This document shows, one piece after another, positions 34,623-45,488 of a DNA stretch of 64,000 nucleotides; position 1 is the stretch's first letter; each line of letters opens with the position of its first letter. The DNA is taken from positions 248,001 through 312,000 of the forward strand of contig DASQAF010000049.1 in assembly GCA_035635855.1 (NCBI GenBank), written 5' to 3'. The position numbers were made by a program, and so were the translations under genes. Under the pieces are notes generated by a model. It was not told where the DNA came from and did not search any database. It saw only the letters and a list, made by a program, of their open reading frames with translations. This DNA comes from UBA11740 sp035635855. Lineage in GTDB: Bacteria; Acidobacteriota; Blastocatellia; Pyrinomonadales; Pyrinomonadaceae.

Positions 34623-37600
34623 TCACCGTTTTATCAGTTGCGAAGTTAAGCTGTTCAGCAGCGGGTTGTAAGTGATCTGGAAGACCAGATTCGTGACGGT
34701 GCTGGTGGTAGTCGAGCTGGAACTGGAAGGGCTGGTGCCGCTTCCAGACGGACTGCTGCTCGATGAACCACCGGCCGCAGCGCGGTCAAGGTTACCGATG
34801 ACGTTGAAGGTCACGGTGAAGGCCTCGTTGCGCGGATTATTGAATCGCAGGTTCCGCGCGGCGGAGGTTTCGTTCGCAGTCAGAGCGTTATCAGCGCCAA
34901 GTTTGGTGCTGTAATCCCAGATTGCGCCGGCGCCAGTCTTACCGTTATCGGCATTGGCGACGGTTACCGTGCCGCTGGCCGAAGTAATGCTGGCCACCTC
35001 CAGGCGCATCGGTGCGAGAATGCTCACCGACGAAATGTTCTTCATGCTGACGTCGTAAGAACTTACGCCCAGCGATGAACGTGGATTGGCGGTGACGAGG
35101 CTGACCATCGAACTCACCGATTGCTCGATGGTGGCGCTGACTGTGTAAGCCGCTGAAACAACCGGCGACGGATCGCTGCCATTGATTCGTTGACGTACGT
35201 AAGCGGTGTGCGCGCCCGAAACGAGATCTGAGCCACTCAACTGCAGCGACCAGGTGTTGGCGTTGACGACATCGCCCAGTGCTGCCAATCGCGGTGCCGT
35301 GAAGTTCGGATCGTCGATCGAGATTTCGACCACGCCGTTGAATTGCGGCGCGCCGTCTCCGAGGGTGTAAGTCAACGCACCGGCGGCATCGACTTGAATT
35401 GGCAGACTGCTCGGGTTGGGCGCAGTTGTTCCAGCCGAAGGCGCGAGCGGCCCACGCTCCGTCATGGTGTAGCCCGTGACACTGGTGAAGACCGTGCCGT
35501 TCGCCGGATTGCCCAGGAGCGACTTCGGTATTTTCATCGTGATTGTTCCGGGCGTAGCGGCGTTTATCGATCCTTGCACCGATAGCCAATTCGCCGCGTC
35601 CGGGTTGTACGTGATGTATTTCTTCGACGTGCTCGAATTGATCGATCCGAGCGTGCCGGTCAGATATCGCGCCACAGTTCCGCGAACTTCAGCGCCGACC
35701 CAGTAGACGTTGTTGCCTGAGTGCATCTGCGTCAGATAAAGCACGCCGTCGCCGCCCGATAGCGCCGGTGCTGCGGCCAACGCAGTCGCCGAAAGATCGG
35801 CGAGTTGCATCGTTACCGTCACGGACGTGGAGTCATCGCTCAGCGATACCGACTTCAGATCGAGTGCCGGGATGTTGCTGCCAATGGCCGCGCCGTGATC
35901 CGGGAACTTCGCGTCAGCGGCATCGTCACGATCGAAGTTCTTCGGCGTGAGCGTCTGCGTGCCGCTCAGCGTCATTGAAGTTGTCCTGATCGTGTCGCCG
36001 GAAGCAGGCTGCGAAATTGTGACGTTGCCGCCAGAGCCTGTAAGCGATCCGACCGAAGCAAACAGACTGGCGCCGCCGGTCTGCCGCGCAATCATCACGT
36101 AAGGCGCGGGCAACTGGTTGGTGCTGTCGTTGTAGGTGATGTAGGCGGCTCCCGTTGAGTCAATATCGATCGACGGGAACTCAGCAAAGCTGCGATCGCG
36201 CGGCGTGCCGGTCAAGGTGGCGATGTCACAGTTCAATCCATTCAGGCAGATCTCGCCGGTATGAATCGTGTTCTCGTTGACCTTGTTGGTGGTGAAAGCA
36301 GGATTGCCACTCAACGCGTCGAGTGTCTGGGCCATGTGAATGTCCCATCGCGCTTGCGCGTTGTTGCCGCCGAACGTGTGATACCAAATGATATCCACGC
36401 GTCCCGGATCACCCGCCACGATCCACGGCATGATGTTCATGCCCGTCATATCCGCCGGATTGACTTGGGCCGGTGCCGTCCAATGATCGCCGCGATCACT
36501 GGAAGCGGCCATCTTGATCTTCGAGCCGTCAGACCAAACGACGTACAGGTTGCCGGCTTTGTCGATCGAGAGCACCGGGAATACCGTCGCGACACTTCCG
36601 CTGCCGGGGGTTGGGATCGTCAAATCGTCGACGATGTATTGCGGCGTGGCGCTTTGAGCAAACGCCGTGTCGGCAATGCGATATAGCTTGAGCGCGCTGC
36701 CCGAGTAGTGGATTTGATACAACAGAATCGCATCCTTCTGCGTTCCGTTGACGGTGATGGTGCGCTTCGTCTTGTCGACTTCGAGCGGGCCTGACTGGCT
36801 GCCGATATTGCCGAGAATTTGCGCGTGCCAGGTGCTGCCGGCGTCGGTCGTCTTGGAGATATGAAAGTCGCCGCTGCCAACTGCGACCAGCAAATTCCGC
36901 ACAGTTGAATAGGCAATACCATCGCCGAAAGCTGCCACCCATTGGCGATCGTCTTGCGCGCCTTCCGGATCTTCGCCCTGGCCGATGCAAACCAGCGGAT
37001 TGTTCTTGGTCAGCGGGAACGTGTTCCCGTTGTCTTCGGAAACTGCCGCCGTCGTACACGCCGCCGACAGGTCGACGTAATAGAGACGGTTCCTGTCGTC
37101 AAAGTCCATGTGCGTATCGCCGCCACCAGGACCGGTAACTGCGTCGCGCACGATCGGCGTGCCCAGCGGAATGAACGTGCGACCGTGATCGGATGACTTC
37201 CAGAGCAAGCTCACCGTCGTGCTGAAGCCGAACGGCGACGACACGAAGATGTTGTCCTGCTTATCGACGCGGATGAACGGCTCGCCACCCACCGCTGAAA
37301 AATCAGCGAGCGTGTTGTGGCCGAACGTTGCCGCTGGTGGCGGCGGTCCCGGCGTCGGGGTCGGCGTAGGCGTCGGAGTCGGCGTCGGAGTTGGCGTCGG
37401 TGTCGGCGTCGGAGTTGGAGTTGGAGTTGGCGTCGGTGTTGGAGTTGGCTCTGCGCCTTCGACCTCAACCATGAGGTGAGCAGTATTCGAACTCACCTTG
37501 CCACGTGAATCCGTGACTACCAACTTGACGTCGTACTCGCCGCCCTCAGTGAACGTGTGCACCATCACGGGCGCGGTTTGCGTCACGTCGTCGCCGCCGT

Positions 37601-40600
37601 CGTTAAAGTTAAAGGTATAGCTGGCTATAGTGTCGATTGAGTCGGGATCATTCGACGTGCTGCCGTCGAATTGCACGGTCAGTGGCTTCTCACCATGATC
37701 GACGTCGGCGGTCAAATGCGCCACCGGCGCCGTGTTGAGCAAGCACAGATTGTCCGCACGTAGCGTGTAGCTACCGCCGCCGGTGCTGTCGGGAATGGTT
37801 TCGTTAGTGCCGCCAGTGCCCGGCAAAGCCGAAGGCACAGTCGCGCGCACGCTGCCGAGCATGCCGGTAATGGCGTCGCCCGGCCCTGGATTGTTGATGA
37901 GCGACTTAGGCATCACCAGGGTTATCGTTCCGTCTGCGTTTGCATTACTGGCTGGATCGAGAGTGCCCTTGGTTGTGAACACGCGCGCCGCGTTTTGCGG
38001 GACGCTGGTCACGCCCCAGGTAAATGTCGGCGCAGCGCCGTCCGATGTCACCATCGATACGAAGTAATCTTCCGACACACCGCCACTAAAATCAGTCGGC
38101 GGCCGCTGAAGAGTTCCACCCTTGGTTACCCCGAAACGAACCGCCCACCGCCAGCCGGGCGGAACGGTCGAAAGGTTTCCAACTTTAATTATGAATTGAA
38201 TCTTGCTGGCTGCGCCGGTGACGTCGTTGTCTTTCAGCTCAGCCATCTTCACGGCTTGAATATCATGCTGTGCGAGACCATCGCTGGCATCGCCGGCGGG
38301 ATCGTTAATCGCCGTGACTGCTGGTTTCAGACTGCACGCGCCCGTAAATTCGATGCGATCGCCAACATTCAATGACACCGTATTGCTGGGTTGGCTGGCG
38401 CCCATTCCGTTGACCGCGACGATCTTGTAAGTGTACGGCTGGACGTTTGGATTGCCTGAGCGATCGACATAGTTCGAATCGCTGCCGTTTGTTTCGCCAA
38501 TCAGAACTTCGTTACCCGGCGCGGTGCCGCGATAAATCTTGTAAGACGTAATCGCCGTGCCGCCATTGTCGGGAGCGATCCAGCTTAAGTACGAAGCGAG
38601 ATCGTCGCGTTGCCCAGTGAGCCATGCGCGCTGCGGCAGAGCCGGTTCAGGCGTATCGAATTGCGAGTAGACCCCGCGACCACCTGACTGTCGAGCGACG
38701 CTCGCTTTCGCGCTGTAAGTGTTTGCGCCGCCAGTTTCGCAGCCGTCGATGCAACCGTCGGCGTACGCGAACAACACCTGACCCTTTTCGTTGGCGGTCG
38801 CGTCGGTGAAGTCGAGCAGGTTGCGGCACGGATTGTTTCCGCCGCCGTTCCAGATACACGACTCGCGTTGCACTGGTCCGTTCGGAGTTCCGTTGACGGT
38901 TGTCCAGGTTTGGCCGCCATCGTATGTATGCGCGACAAACCCGTACCAGGTTCCCTTGAAGTTCGCGGCCTGGTGATCGCCGCCGGTAGTAGTGCCGAGG
39001 AAGCCGACCGCCGCGCGATCAGAATCGCCCGCAACGGCTGCCGGGAAGACGGCATTCTTAATTCCCAGACTGGCGCCGATGTCGAACGGTGTGCTCCACG
39101 TTAGTCCGCGATCTTTCGAGGCTGCTACGAACGCATGATTGTCGGCTGGATTTCCACCCGGGACCGGAGCGGTCCAGGCGAAGTACACCGTGTTCGATAC
39201 CGCGGGCGCGACCGGCGCGTCCTTGCTGATGGCAATAGACGGATCGAGCACGCCGGACGAGAGCAAACTTCCGGTAATGGTGCGCACGGTCCACGTAGTA
39301 CCTGCATCAGTGGATACGGCAACCGCTTGCTTGCCGCCGCATTGGCCGTTCGGCAGATAAACAGTGCCGTCGGGTGCTACTTTCACGTGACCGTGAATCG
39401 ATTGCAGGCATTGCGCTCCGTTCACTCCGGCAGCGTCAGCGTAAACCGGAACGGACTTCCCGAAATTCAATCCACCATCATCGCTGCGTGAACACCAGGC
39501 CACGCCGGTGATTGCGAATGCATAACCAGATTGTCCGCAATAGTAGATGGCGGACCCTTTGTTGACCGGATTGCTTAACGCCGACAGCGCCGCTGGATAC
39601 GGTCCGGCGCCCACGGTCTGATGATCGAAACTGCCGTCCGGCGCGTTGAGCTGTGCCGGCGTCCAGTCGATGCCGTCGTTGTCGCTGTAAGCCATCAGAC
39701 TGTTTAGCCCGACATACGCCGGAGCGGTTTGCGTGACTGTATTCAACTGCGAGACGAACGTGCGCCCGGTTCGTTGGTCGGTAAAGAGAATTGGATCGGC
39801 CGACCGATGTGAAGTCAGAATGTATGAAACATCGTTCCATTGCGCGGGCGCGGCTTCCGGCGTCGAGCCCGGCGTGCCGATGTCACCCGGGAAAGTGATC
39901 TTCAACGTTTGCAACCCAGCGATGTACATCCCGCGTCGCGAACCCACGTTGAATCCGATCGAAGGCTCGCCCGCGTTCTCGCCCACGGCGCTCGGCGCGA
40001 CGTATGTGTAATAGCGGGGCGCGCTGTTCGGGCCAGGCGTCGGCGTCGCCGTCGGCGTCGGGGTCGGGGTCGCGGTTGGACTGGGCGAAGGCGACGGACT
40101 CGGTGACGGAGTTGGTGTCGCTGTCGGGGTCGGCGTTGCGCCGCCGCACGTTGGATCGTATTGGGCGAACATGCGCTTGCCGGTCAATTGACGCGCGATC
40201 CCTGCTTTCGCGGTGAAGTCGTTAGCCGAGGTTCCGGCAATACAGCCGGCGGTGATGCAACCATCTTCGTAGCCGACAAGCACGCGACCTTCCTTATCGA
40301 TCGCCGCATCAAAGAAGTCGAGCAGGTTACGACAAGTGCCACTGTCGCAAATGCCGCCGCGCTGAATTGGATCGCCCGGCGTTGCATTAAACGTCGTCCA
40401 GGTCTGGCCACCGTCATAAGTGGTGGCCACGTAGAGGTACCAAACGCCGTTGAACCCCGGTTGATTGAAATCGCTGCCACCGGTGGTCGTGCCAAAGAAA
40501 GCCATCGCAGCGCGATCTCCGTCGCCGGCAACGACTGCAGGGAATATGCTGTTCTTAATTCCCAACTGGGCGCCAACGTCAGTGTCGTTGATCCAGCTCT

Positions 40601-42941
40601 GGCCTTTGTCTTTCGATACCGCGACGCGCGCGTGACCATCACCATTTTGATAACCAAAGTAAACGGTGCCATCGGTAGCAATGCCGACGGATGGATCGCC
40701 CTTTGGCCCCTCGGTCGAGTTGGTAACCTGACGGATTGTCCAGGTGATGCCGTTGTTCTCTGAGACGACAACGCCTTGCGTGCCGCCGCAGATCGCATCT
40801 GGAACATAGACCGTTCCATCCCTGGGCGAGACCTTCAGGTGTCCATGCAGCCCGCCGCAGCCGCTAAACACGAACAGCGGTACGCCCGGACCGAACGTAA
40901 CGCCGCCGTCAACGCTCAGCGCGCATTCAGCCATGCCGGTACCGCCGGAATCCAGGCCTTGCTGCGAGCAGTAATAGACCGCGTTTTTGTAAACGGCGCC
41001 CGGAGGAATCGGGGCCGCATACGGGCCGCCGCCGAAGGTCTGGTGATCGATTGTCGTCTGCACCCCCGAGCCCTGACTGGGAAGGAAAGTGCGGCCATCG
41101 TCGTTAGTGATCTCGGTGGTTGAGCCCGCGGGCGTCAGAGCAATTAGCTGGCTGAAGAACGTGCGGCCCGTTTCATGATCGGTGAAAAGAATCGGATCGC
41201 CGTAGAGTCTCGGAGCGCCCACGATCGGCATCGCCGCGGTGTGTTCCCAAGTCGCGGTTGGTGCTGCGGGATTCGTATCGTTGAATGTCACGCGCAGTCC
41301 CATAATGTTAGGGTTGGTCGGATCGAATCCGGGATCGCCGAACCCGCCGAACGACATCACCGTGCCGCCATTCGGCGTGCCGTTGAAGACTTGTTCGGTG
41401 TTCCAGTTGACTCCGATCGAGGGTTCACCCCAATCGTCGCCAAATCCCTGCGGCCCCAAATGAACCGAGAACGTCGTGTCGCAAGCTCCGGGAGTCGGTC
41501 CAGGCGTTGGCGATCCTGAAGGCGTCGGCGTTGTTGTCGGAGTGGGCGTCGGTGTGCCGCCACCGTTTTGGCACGAAGCGTTGCCGACCAGCGTGTAGCT
41601 GCCGCTGCCGGCGGTCTGATCCGGCGCGATGCTTTCGCCATTGCCGGCCGCGCCGATCAGCAATGAAGTTGTGGCCTGGATGGCGCTAAGGTTTGTCCCC
41701 GCGGCAGACAGGTCCGCATCGAAAACGTGAGTGCTGTTCAGATCGCTAAAGCTCAACGGCGAGTTGGTGGATAGGTTGATCGTGATCGTTCCATCAGCCG
41801 TATAACTGCCCGTCACGTTCGGGCAGCTATTTGCGAAACACTGTCCAATGTCGAAATCGGTCGAAGGATCGTGATAGCCATAACCGTACGAAACCACCGT
41901 CGGCAGGTCGGAAGTATTCATCGTCACGAACATCTGCTGCGGCGTTCCCGCCGTGTCGCGCGCCGTGAAATTAATTTGCCAGGTCGAGTTTGGCTGAACG
42001 GTGCCGCTGAGGTCCGCGACCTTCATCGTGAAAACCAGTGAATGCGAACCCGCGATCACAAAGGGCTCAGCGATGCTGATTTTCTGAACGTCGAGTTGCC
42101 CGTTGGCAGCCGGCGCGCCCAGTTGATCTCCCGCTGGATCGTTCTGCACTGTCAGGCCGGGAACCACACAAGCATTCTCCGTTTGGCCTGGCGTCGGTGT
42201 CGGCGTCGGCGTGGGATCGCCGCCGCAGCTCGCATTGCCGACCAACGTGTAAGTCACGCCGCCACTGTTCGGGGCGAGGTCGTGTGTGGGTGTTGCTCCA
42301 CCCGCGGCGCCGGCTCCGACGAGTGTCTGCGTTCGCCCAAAAATTCCGGTCAGAGTCGCGCCTGCATGGAGACTGCCGACTTTGCTGTTGGCAATCAGGA
42401 TTGTGATCGTCTTGTTCTGAACAGAGATAGCGCCGCTGTCAGCATTGCCCACCGTCGTCGTGATCGTTCCTGACGTCCCATAGTTGTATTGCATTCCTGC
42501 CGTCGCATCGTTGAATGCGCCGACAAAGTAAGATGTGCCGCCATAGGTGAAAAAAACGCGCCACATTCCATTTGGCGGCAGCGTGGACAAATCATTAATG
42601 CGCAATGTGAACGCGATTCGCTCCACCCCATCTGTTTGCGCGGGCTCACCAATCAAGACTTCAGTGATGTCTTGCGCCGGAGTGCCGGGCACGGTGGGCA
42701 CACTGCCCGTGCCGGTGTCGCCCGACGCGTCCGAAGCTACGCTCACGCCGGGCAGCACGCATGCGTTTCCAGCCAGCGCCGGAATCGCAGTCGTAATCAC
42801 CGGCGACCATTGCTTCGCCGGTGAGCTGTCCACCAACACGACAGCCGCCACGCTGGCCAATAGACAAAAGCCTGCGATCAGACCTCGCCGGAATCGCAGG
42901 ACAGTTGAAGCAAAATTGATCAGGAATGCTTTGCTGAACAT
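34623..42941 (-). CDS. Giant secreted mosaic BNR protein 2 (2772 residues, three BNR modules, tail I)
   Basis: A signal peptide (about 15-40) is followed by two DPAGD-type modules (about 57-240 and 255-460), a Pro/Thr linker, a type-A BNR module (GEPSIGVNWNTEQVF start), a Pro/Thr linker, a second type-A BNR module (GEPSIGFNVGSRRG start), FN3, another DPAGD module, PKD, a 16-unit Pro-Thr linker, a type-B BNR module (GEPFIRVDKQDNIFV and DDRQW), a further sandwich module, an Ig-like domain and tail I ending TYNPLLNSLTSQLIKR. AAAGGAG precedes the ATG. It is the last gene of a probable operon after the subtilase and the BNR protein at 43002-45383. The central BNR-FN3-DPAGD-PKD block is very similar to BNR protein 1. 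A surface or released glycan-interacting protein is likely; enzyme activity is not shown by the sequence. Confidence 0.88.
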   Translation of the reverse strand: MFSKAFLINFASTVLRFRRGLIAGFCLLASVAAVVLVDSSPAKQWSPVITTAIPALAGNACVLPGVSVASDASGDTGTGSVPTVPGTPAQDITEVLIGEPAQTDGVERIAFTLRINDLSTLPPNGMWRVFFTYGGTSYFVGAFNDATAGMQYNYGTSGTITTTVGNADSGAISVQNKTITILIANSKVGSLHAGATLTGIFGRTQTLVGAGAAGGATPTHDLAPNSGGVTYTLVGNASCGGDPTPTPTPTPGQTENACVVPGLTVQNDPAGDQLGAPAANGQLDVQKISIAEPFVIAGSHSLVFTMKVADLSGTVQPNSTWQINFTARDTAGTPQQMFVTMNTSDLPTVVSYGYGYHDPSTDFDIGQCFANSCPNVTGSYTADGTITINLSTNSPLSFSDLNSTHVFDADLSAAGTNLSAIQATTSLLIGAAGNGESIAPDQTAGSGSYTLVGNASCQNGGGTPTPTPTTTPTPSGSPTPGPTPGACDTTFSVHLGPQGFGDDWGEPSIGVNWNTEQVFNGTPNGGTVMSFGGFGDPGFDPTNPNIMGLRVTFNDTNPAAPTATWEHTAAMPIVGAPRLYGDPILFTDHETGRTFFSQLIALTPAGSTTEITNDDGRTFLPSQGSGVQTTIDHQTFGGGPYAAPIPPGAVYKNAVYYCSQQGLDSGGTGMAECALSVDGGVTFGPGVPLFVFSGCGGLHGHLKVSPRDGTVYVPDAICGGTQGVVVSENNGITWTIRQVTNSTEGPKGDPSVGIATDGTVYFGYQNGDGHARVAVSKDKGQSWINDTDVGAQLGIKNSIFPAVVAGDGDRAAMAFFGTTTGGSDFNQPGFNGVWYLYVATTYDGGQTWTTFNATPGDPIQRGGICDSGTCRNLLDFFDAAIDKEGRVLVGYEDGCITAGCIAGTSANDFTAKAGIARQLTGKRMFAQYDPTCGGATPTPTATPTPSPSPSPSPSPTATPTPTPTATPTPGPNSAPRYYTYVAPSAVGENAGEPSIGFNVGSRRGMYIAGLQTLKITFPGDIGTPGSTPEAAPAQWNDVSYILTSHRSADPILFTDQRTGRTFVSQLNTVTQTAPAYVGLNSLMAYSDNDGIDWTPAQLNAPDGSFDHQTVGAGPYPAALSALSNPVNKGSAIYYCGQSGYAFAITGVAWCSRSDDGGLNFGKSVPVYADAAGVNGAQCLQSIHGHVKVAPDGTVYLPNGQCGGKQAVAVSTDAGTTWTVRTITGSLLSSGVLDPSIAISKDAPVAPAVSNTVYFAWTAPVPGGNPADNHAFVAASKDRGLTWSTPFDIGASLGIKNAVFPAAVAGDSDRAAVGFLGTTTGGDHQAANFKGTWYGFVAHTYDGGQTWTTVNGTPNGPVQRESCIWNGGGNNPCRNLLDFTDATANEKGQVLFAYADGCIDGCETGGANTYSAKASVARQSGGRGVYSQFDTPEPALPQRAWLTGQRDDLASYLSWIAPDNGGTAITSYKIYRGTAPGNEVLIGETNGSDSNYVDRSGNPNVQPYTYKIVAVNGMGASQPSNTVSLNVGDRIEFTGACSLKPAVTAINDPAGDASDGLAQHDIQAVKMAELKDNDVTGAASKIQFIIKVGNLSTVPPGWRWAVRFGVTKGGTLQRPPTDFSGGVSEDYFVSMVTSDGAAPTFTWGVTSVPQNAARVFTTKGTLDPASNANADGTITLVMPKSLINNPGPGDAITGMLGSVRATVPSALPGTGGTNETIPDSTGGGSYTLRADNLCLLNTAPVAHLTADVDHGEKPLTVQFDGSTSNDPDSIDTIASYTFNFNDGGDDVTQTAPVMVHTFTEGGEYDVKLVVTDSRGKVSSNTAHLMVEVEGAEPTPTPTPTPTPTPTPTPTPTPTPTPTPTPTPTPGPPPPAATFGHNTLADFSAVGGEPFIRVDKQDNIFVSSPFGFSTTVSLLWKSSDHGRTFIPLGTPIVRDAVTGPGGGDTHMDFDDRNRLYYVDLSAACTTAAVSEDNGNTFPLTKNNPLVCIGQGEDPEGAQDDRQWVAAFGDGIAYSTVRNLLVAVGSGDFHISKTTDAGSTWHAQILGNIGSQSGPLEVDKTKRTITVNGTQKDAILLYQIHYSGSALKLYRIADTAFAQSATPQYIVDDLTIPTPGSGSVATVFPVLSIDKAGNLYVVWSDGSKIKMAASSDRGDHWTAPAQVNPADMTGMNIMPWIVAGDPGRVDIIWYHTFGGNNAQARWDIHMAQTLDALSGNPAFTTNKVNENTIHTGEICLNGLNCDIATLTGTPRDRSFAEFPSIDIDSTGAAYITYNDSTNQLPAPYVMIARQTGGASLFASVGSLTGSGGNVTISQPASGDTIRTTSMTLSGTQTLTPKNFDRDDAADAKFPDHGAAIGSNIPALDLKSVSLSDDSTSVTVTMQLADLSATALAAAPALSGGDGVLYLTQMHSGNNVYWVGAEVRGTVARYLTGTLGSINSSTSKKYITYNPDAANWLSVQGSINAATPGTITMKIPKSLLGNPANGTVFTSVTGYTMTERGPLAPSAGTTAPNPSSLPIQVDAAGALTYTLGDGAPQFNGVVEISIDDPNFTAPRLAALGDVVNANTWSLQLSGSDLVSGAHTAYVRQRINGSDPSPVVSAAYTVSATIEQSVSSMVSLVTANPRSSLGVSSYDVSMKNISSVSILAPMRLEVASITSASGTVTVANADNGKTGAGAIWDYSTKLGADNALTANETSAARNLRFNNPRNEAFTVTFNVIGNLDRAAAGGSSSSSPSGSGTSPSSSSSTTTSTVTNLVFQITYNPLLNSLTSQLIKR
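37351..37446. repeat. Sixteen tandem hexamers encoding a Pro-Thr linker
   Basis: Units of the form GGNGTN follow without interruption and encode (Pro-Thr)16 on the minus strand between PKD and the type-B BNR module. Slippage would change linker length in steps of two residues and never shift the frame. Confidence 0.9.
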
Positions 42942-43001
42942 TTCTCAATCTCCTTTATTGGCCTGCGATCCGCCGTCAAATCATTTAGGCATCCGCATTA
43001 A

Positions 43002-45383
43002 TCATTTCGGACTAATCAACTGAACAGTGACCGAATTCAACAAGGGGTTGTACGTCAGTTGGTAAACCAGATTGGTCGCGCTGCTGATTGACGGCGACGA
43101 ACTGGTTGGACTACTCGCGCCACTGGCGCCGCTCGTGCCATTGCTTGAAGCTCCGGTCGGTGAACAACAACTCGGGCCCGTGTAAGGCAAACTGCCGATG
43201 ACGTTGAAAGTAACGGTGAACGTCTCGTTGTTTGGGTTGCGGAATTTCAACAGACGCGTGCCTGAGACTTCCGCCGAGGAAAGCAGATTGTCGTCGCCAA
43301 CAAGGTTGCTGTAACCCCAGTTCGCACCTGCTCCTGACAGCGAGTTATCAGCGTTTGCCACGGTGACCCGGCCCGAGGCTGAGCTGATTTGAGCCACCTC
43401 AGCGCGTAACGGAGTGAAGATCGTCTGCGTCGACGAGTCCTTGATTGCGAGATTGAACGAGCTGATGCCGGAAGCCGACGCCGGATTGCTTACTTGCAAA
43501 GCGACCAGCGAATTTACGTTTTGCTCGACAGGCCCTCTTGGATCAAATGCCGAGAAGAGACCCAGACCATTTGACTGCCGAGCGATGGTGGCCCAAACCG
43601 ATTTCGTAGTGTTAGCCGGATTGGTCGCGCACGCTCCGGTGCAGCCATCGGCGAACCCCACGAGAACGCGACCCTGCGCGTCCATCGTCATATCCATAAA
43701 GTCGAGCAAGTTGCGGCACGGGTTAGTGCCGCCACCCAGCCAGATGCACCCGCGCTGTACCGGATCGTTTGTCGCTTTGACAGTCGTCCACGTTCTGCCG
43801 CCGTCGTATGTGTGTGCCACATACAAATCCCACACGCCATCAAAGCTTGCATCCTGAAAAGGACCCGCTTTCGGGCTGCCATGAAAAGCAAAGGCGGCGC
43901 GGTTCGGGTCGCCCGCGACGACGTCTGCAAACGCCCCGTTTTGAATCCCGAACGGCGCCCCAACGTCGATGAACGTGGCCGTGCCGCGATCGGAATTCCA
44001 AGTATCCCAAGTCGCTCCTTTATCATGTGAGACGGCAATTTTCGGATGGCCGTCGCCGTCAACGAACCCGTAATAGATGGTGCCATCGGTAGCGATTCCA
44101 ATAGATGGATCGCTCTCGCCGGTCGCGGTGTTTGGAACAGTTCGAATCGTCCAGTTAATGCCATTGTCGGTGGAGACCGCCAAACCGTGACGGCCGCCGC
44201 AACCTCTGTTGGGCAGATACACTGTGCCGTCGTTCGGCGCTACCTTGAGGTGGCCATGGAGTCCGCCGCATTCAGTAGTCCATGTCAGGATTGCTGGGCC
44301 ATAGGTCAGACCGCCATCGAGACTAAGCGCACAATTCGCCGGCCCCAGAGCCTGAGCGCAGTACCAGACTCCGTTGGGGTAAGGTGCCGGCAAGCTGGGA
44401 TCGCGCGTTAAAGGTGGAGCGAGCGGACCGCCGCCAATAGTCTCGTGGTCAACACCCGATACGACGCCGGAACCCTGAGTGGGAACAAAAAGGTTGCCGT
44501 CATCGTCGGTGTATTCGACCGTCGCGAAGGGCGTGAGACCTTCCTCCTGACCGGCGAACGTGCGGCCAGTCTGCGGGTCAGTGAAAAGAATTGGATCGGC
44601 GGCCACTCGCGGCGAAGTGGCAATGTGCTGATTCCCGCTGACGTTGGTCCACCTTGCGGTGGCCGGAGTAACCTGGTCGTTGAAGTTATTTATGCGATAT
44701 GTCTTGAGAGTGCCGCCGCCGGCAAACATCACATTGCCTGTTTTCCAATTCACTCCGATCGAAGGCTCGCCAAAGCCGGTCGTGCACGTTTGCCCAACCG
44801 GGCACGGAAAATTTGTGTAGCCAACGGTCGCCGTTCCCTGAGGAGCCGAGCCGCTCGGAGGTTGTGGCAAGAGCTTGGCAGTAGCGGCGTAGCTGTTTCC
44901 GTCTGAACCTACTACGGGCGTAAACGGAAACGCGGCGATCCTGTAAGTTCCCGCGGGAGGATTGAACAACGTCACGATTTCTGCCGCGTAAACACCGTTG
45001 CCGGAGCTGGTTCGGTATTTGCCATCCGGATTGTAAATCTCCATGTCCCAGTCGCCCTGTGGCTGGAGCCGAATTTCCACAATGTAGGGGCCATAGGCGA
45101 CGGACGGCGGATTAATCGTAATAGCGAAGTTGTCACAGGCGCTCGCGTTGGCTCCGGCGCATCTCGGCGAATTCAACAGGTCAGGATTGGCGGGCATGAT
45201 TGCCCCCGTCCAACTAATCTGCGGATTGGCTTCCGAAACTGTGCCTACAGCCGGGTTTGCGCCGCGCGTGATCGGAATGATCAAAATCGAAACGACAGCC
45301 ACCAACAAACAAAGCGGCGTGGCCACCGCAAGTCTGGACCGCTTGACCGTTGAAATCGCGCCTGCGTTTAGCCTGCTGAACAT
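43002..45383 (-). CDS. Secreted BNR protein 3 (PPC-like, one BNR module, tail I)
   Basis: The product has 793 residues. Signal (about 18-42), PPC-like sandwich with ACDNFAITINPP and DWDMEIYNPDGKY (50-180), one type-A BNR module (about 190-620) with GEPSIGVNWKTG, DPILFTDPQTGRTF, DHETIGGGP, CGGLHGHLKVAPNDGTVYLPN and CRNLLDFMDM, then tail I (625-793) with a Ser/Gly linker and the ending TYNPLLNSVTVQLI. It is the shortest and cleanest member of the family, with no FN3 or PKD. It lies between the subtilase and the giant BNR gene with gaps of 146 and 60 bases, and AAGGAG precedes the ATG. Confidence 0.88.
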   Translation of the reverse strand: MFSRLNAGAISTVKRSRLAVATPLCLLVAVVSILIIPITRGANPAVGTVSEANPQISWTGAIMPANPDLLNSPRCAGANASACDNFAITINPPSVAYGPYIVEIRLQPQGDWDMEIYNPDGKYRTSSGNGVYAAEIVTLFNPPAGTYRIAAFPFTPVVGSDGNSYAATAKLLPQPPSGSAPQGTATVGYTNFPCPVGQTCTTGFGEPSIGVNWKTGNVMFAGGGTLKTYRINNFNDQVTPATARWTNVSGNQHIATSPRVAADPILFTDPQTGRTFAGQEEGLTPFATVEYTDDDGNLFVPTQGSGVVSGVDHETIGGGPLAPPLTRDPSLPAPYPNGVWYCAQALGPANCALSLDGGLTYGPAILTWTTECGGLHGHLKVAPNDGTVYLPNRGCGGRHGLAVSTDNGINWTIRTVPNTATGESDPSIGIATDGTIYYGFVDGDGHPKIAVSHDKGATWDTWNSDRGTATFIDVGAPFGIQNGAFADVVAGDPNRAAFAFHGSPKAGPFQDASFDGVWDLYVAHTYDGGRTWTTVKATNDPVQRGCIWLGGGTNPCRNLLDFMDMTMDAQGRVLVGFADGCTGACATNPANTTKSVWATIARQSNGLGLFSAFDPRGPVEQNVNSLVALQVSNPASASGISSFNLAIKDSSTQTIFTPLRAEVAQISSASGRVTVANADNSLSGAGANWGYSNLVGDDNLLSSAEVSGTRLLKFRNPNNETFTVTFNVIGSLPYTGPSCCSPTGASSNGTSGASGASSPTSSSPSISSATNLVYQLTYNPLLNSVTVQLISPK

Positions 45384-45488
45384 TTTCCGAGTCTCCTTTT
45401 TAGCTTTAGCAAATGATGTCTAGCTTGCTTTCCATTACTATCGGTTGCCGTAATCGTCGGCGAACAGAAAACAGCCCAAAAGGCTTTT

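Noticed and set aside
37351..37446. Tandem repeat array as a possible CRISPR
   Set aside because: Units are six bases with no spacers and encode a Pro-Thr linker in frame.
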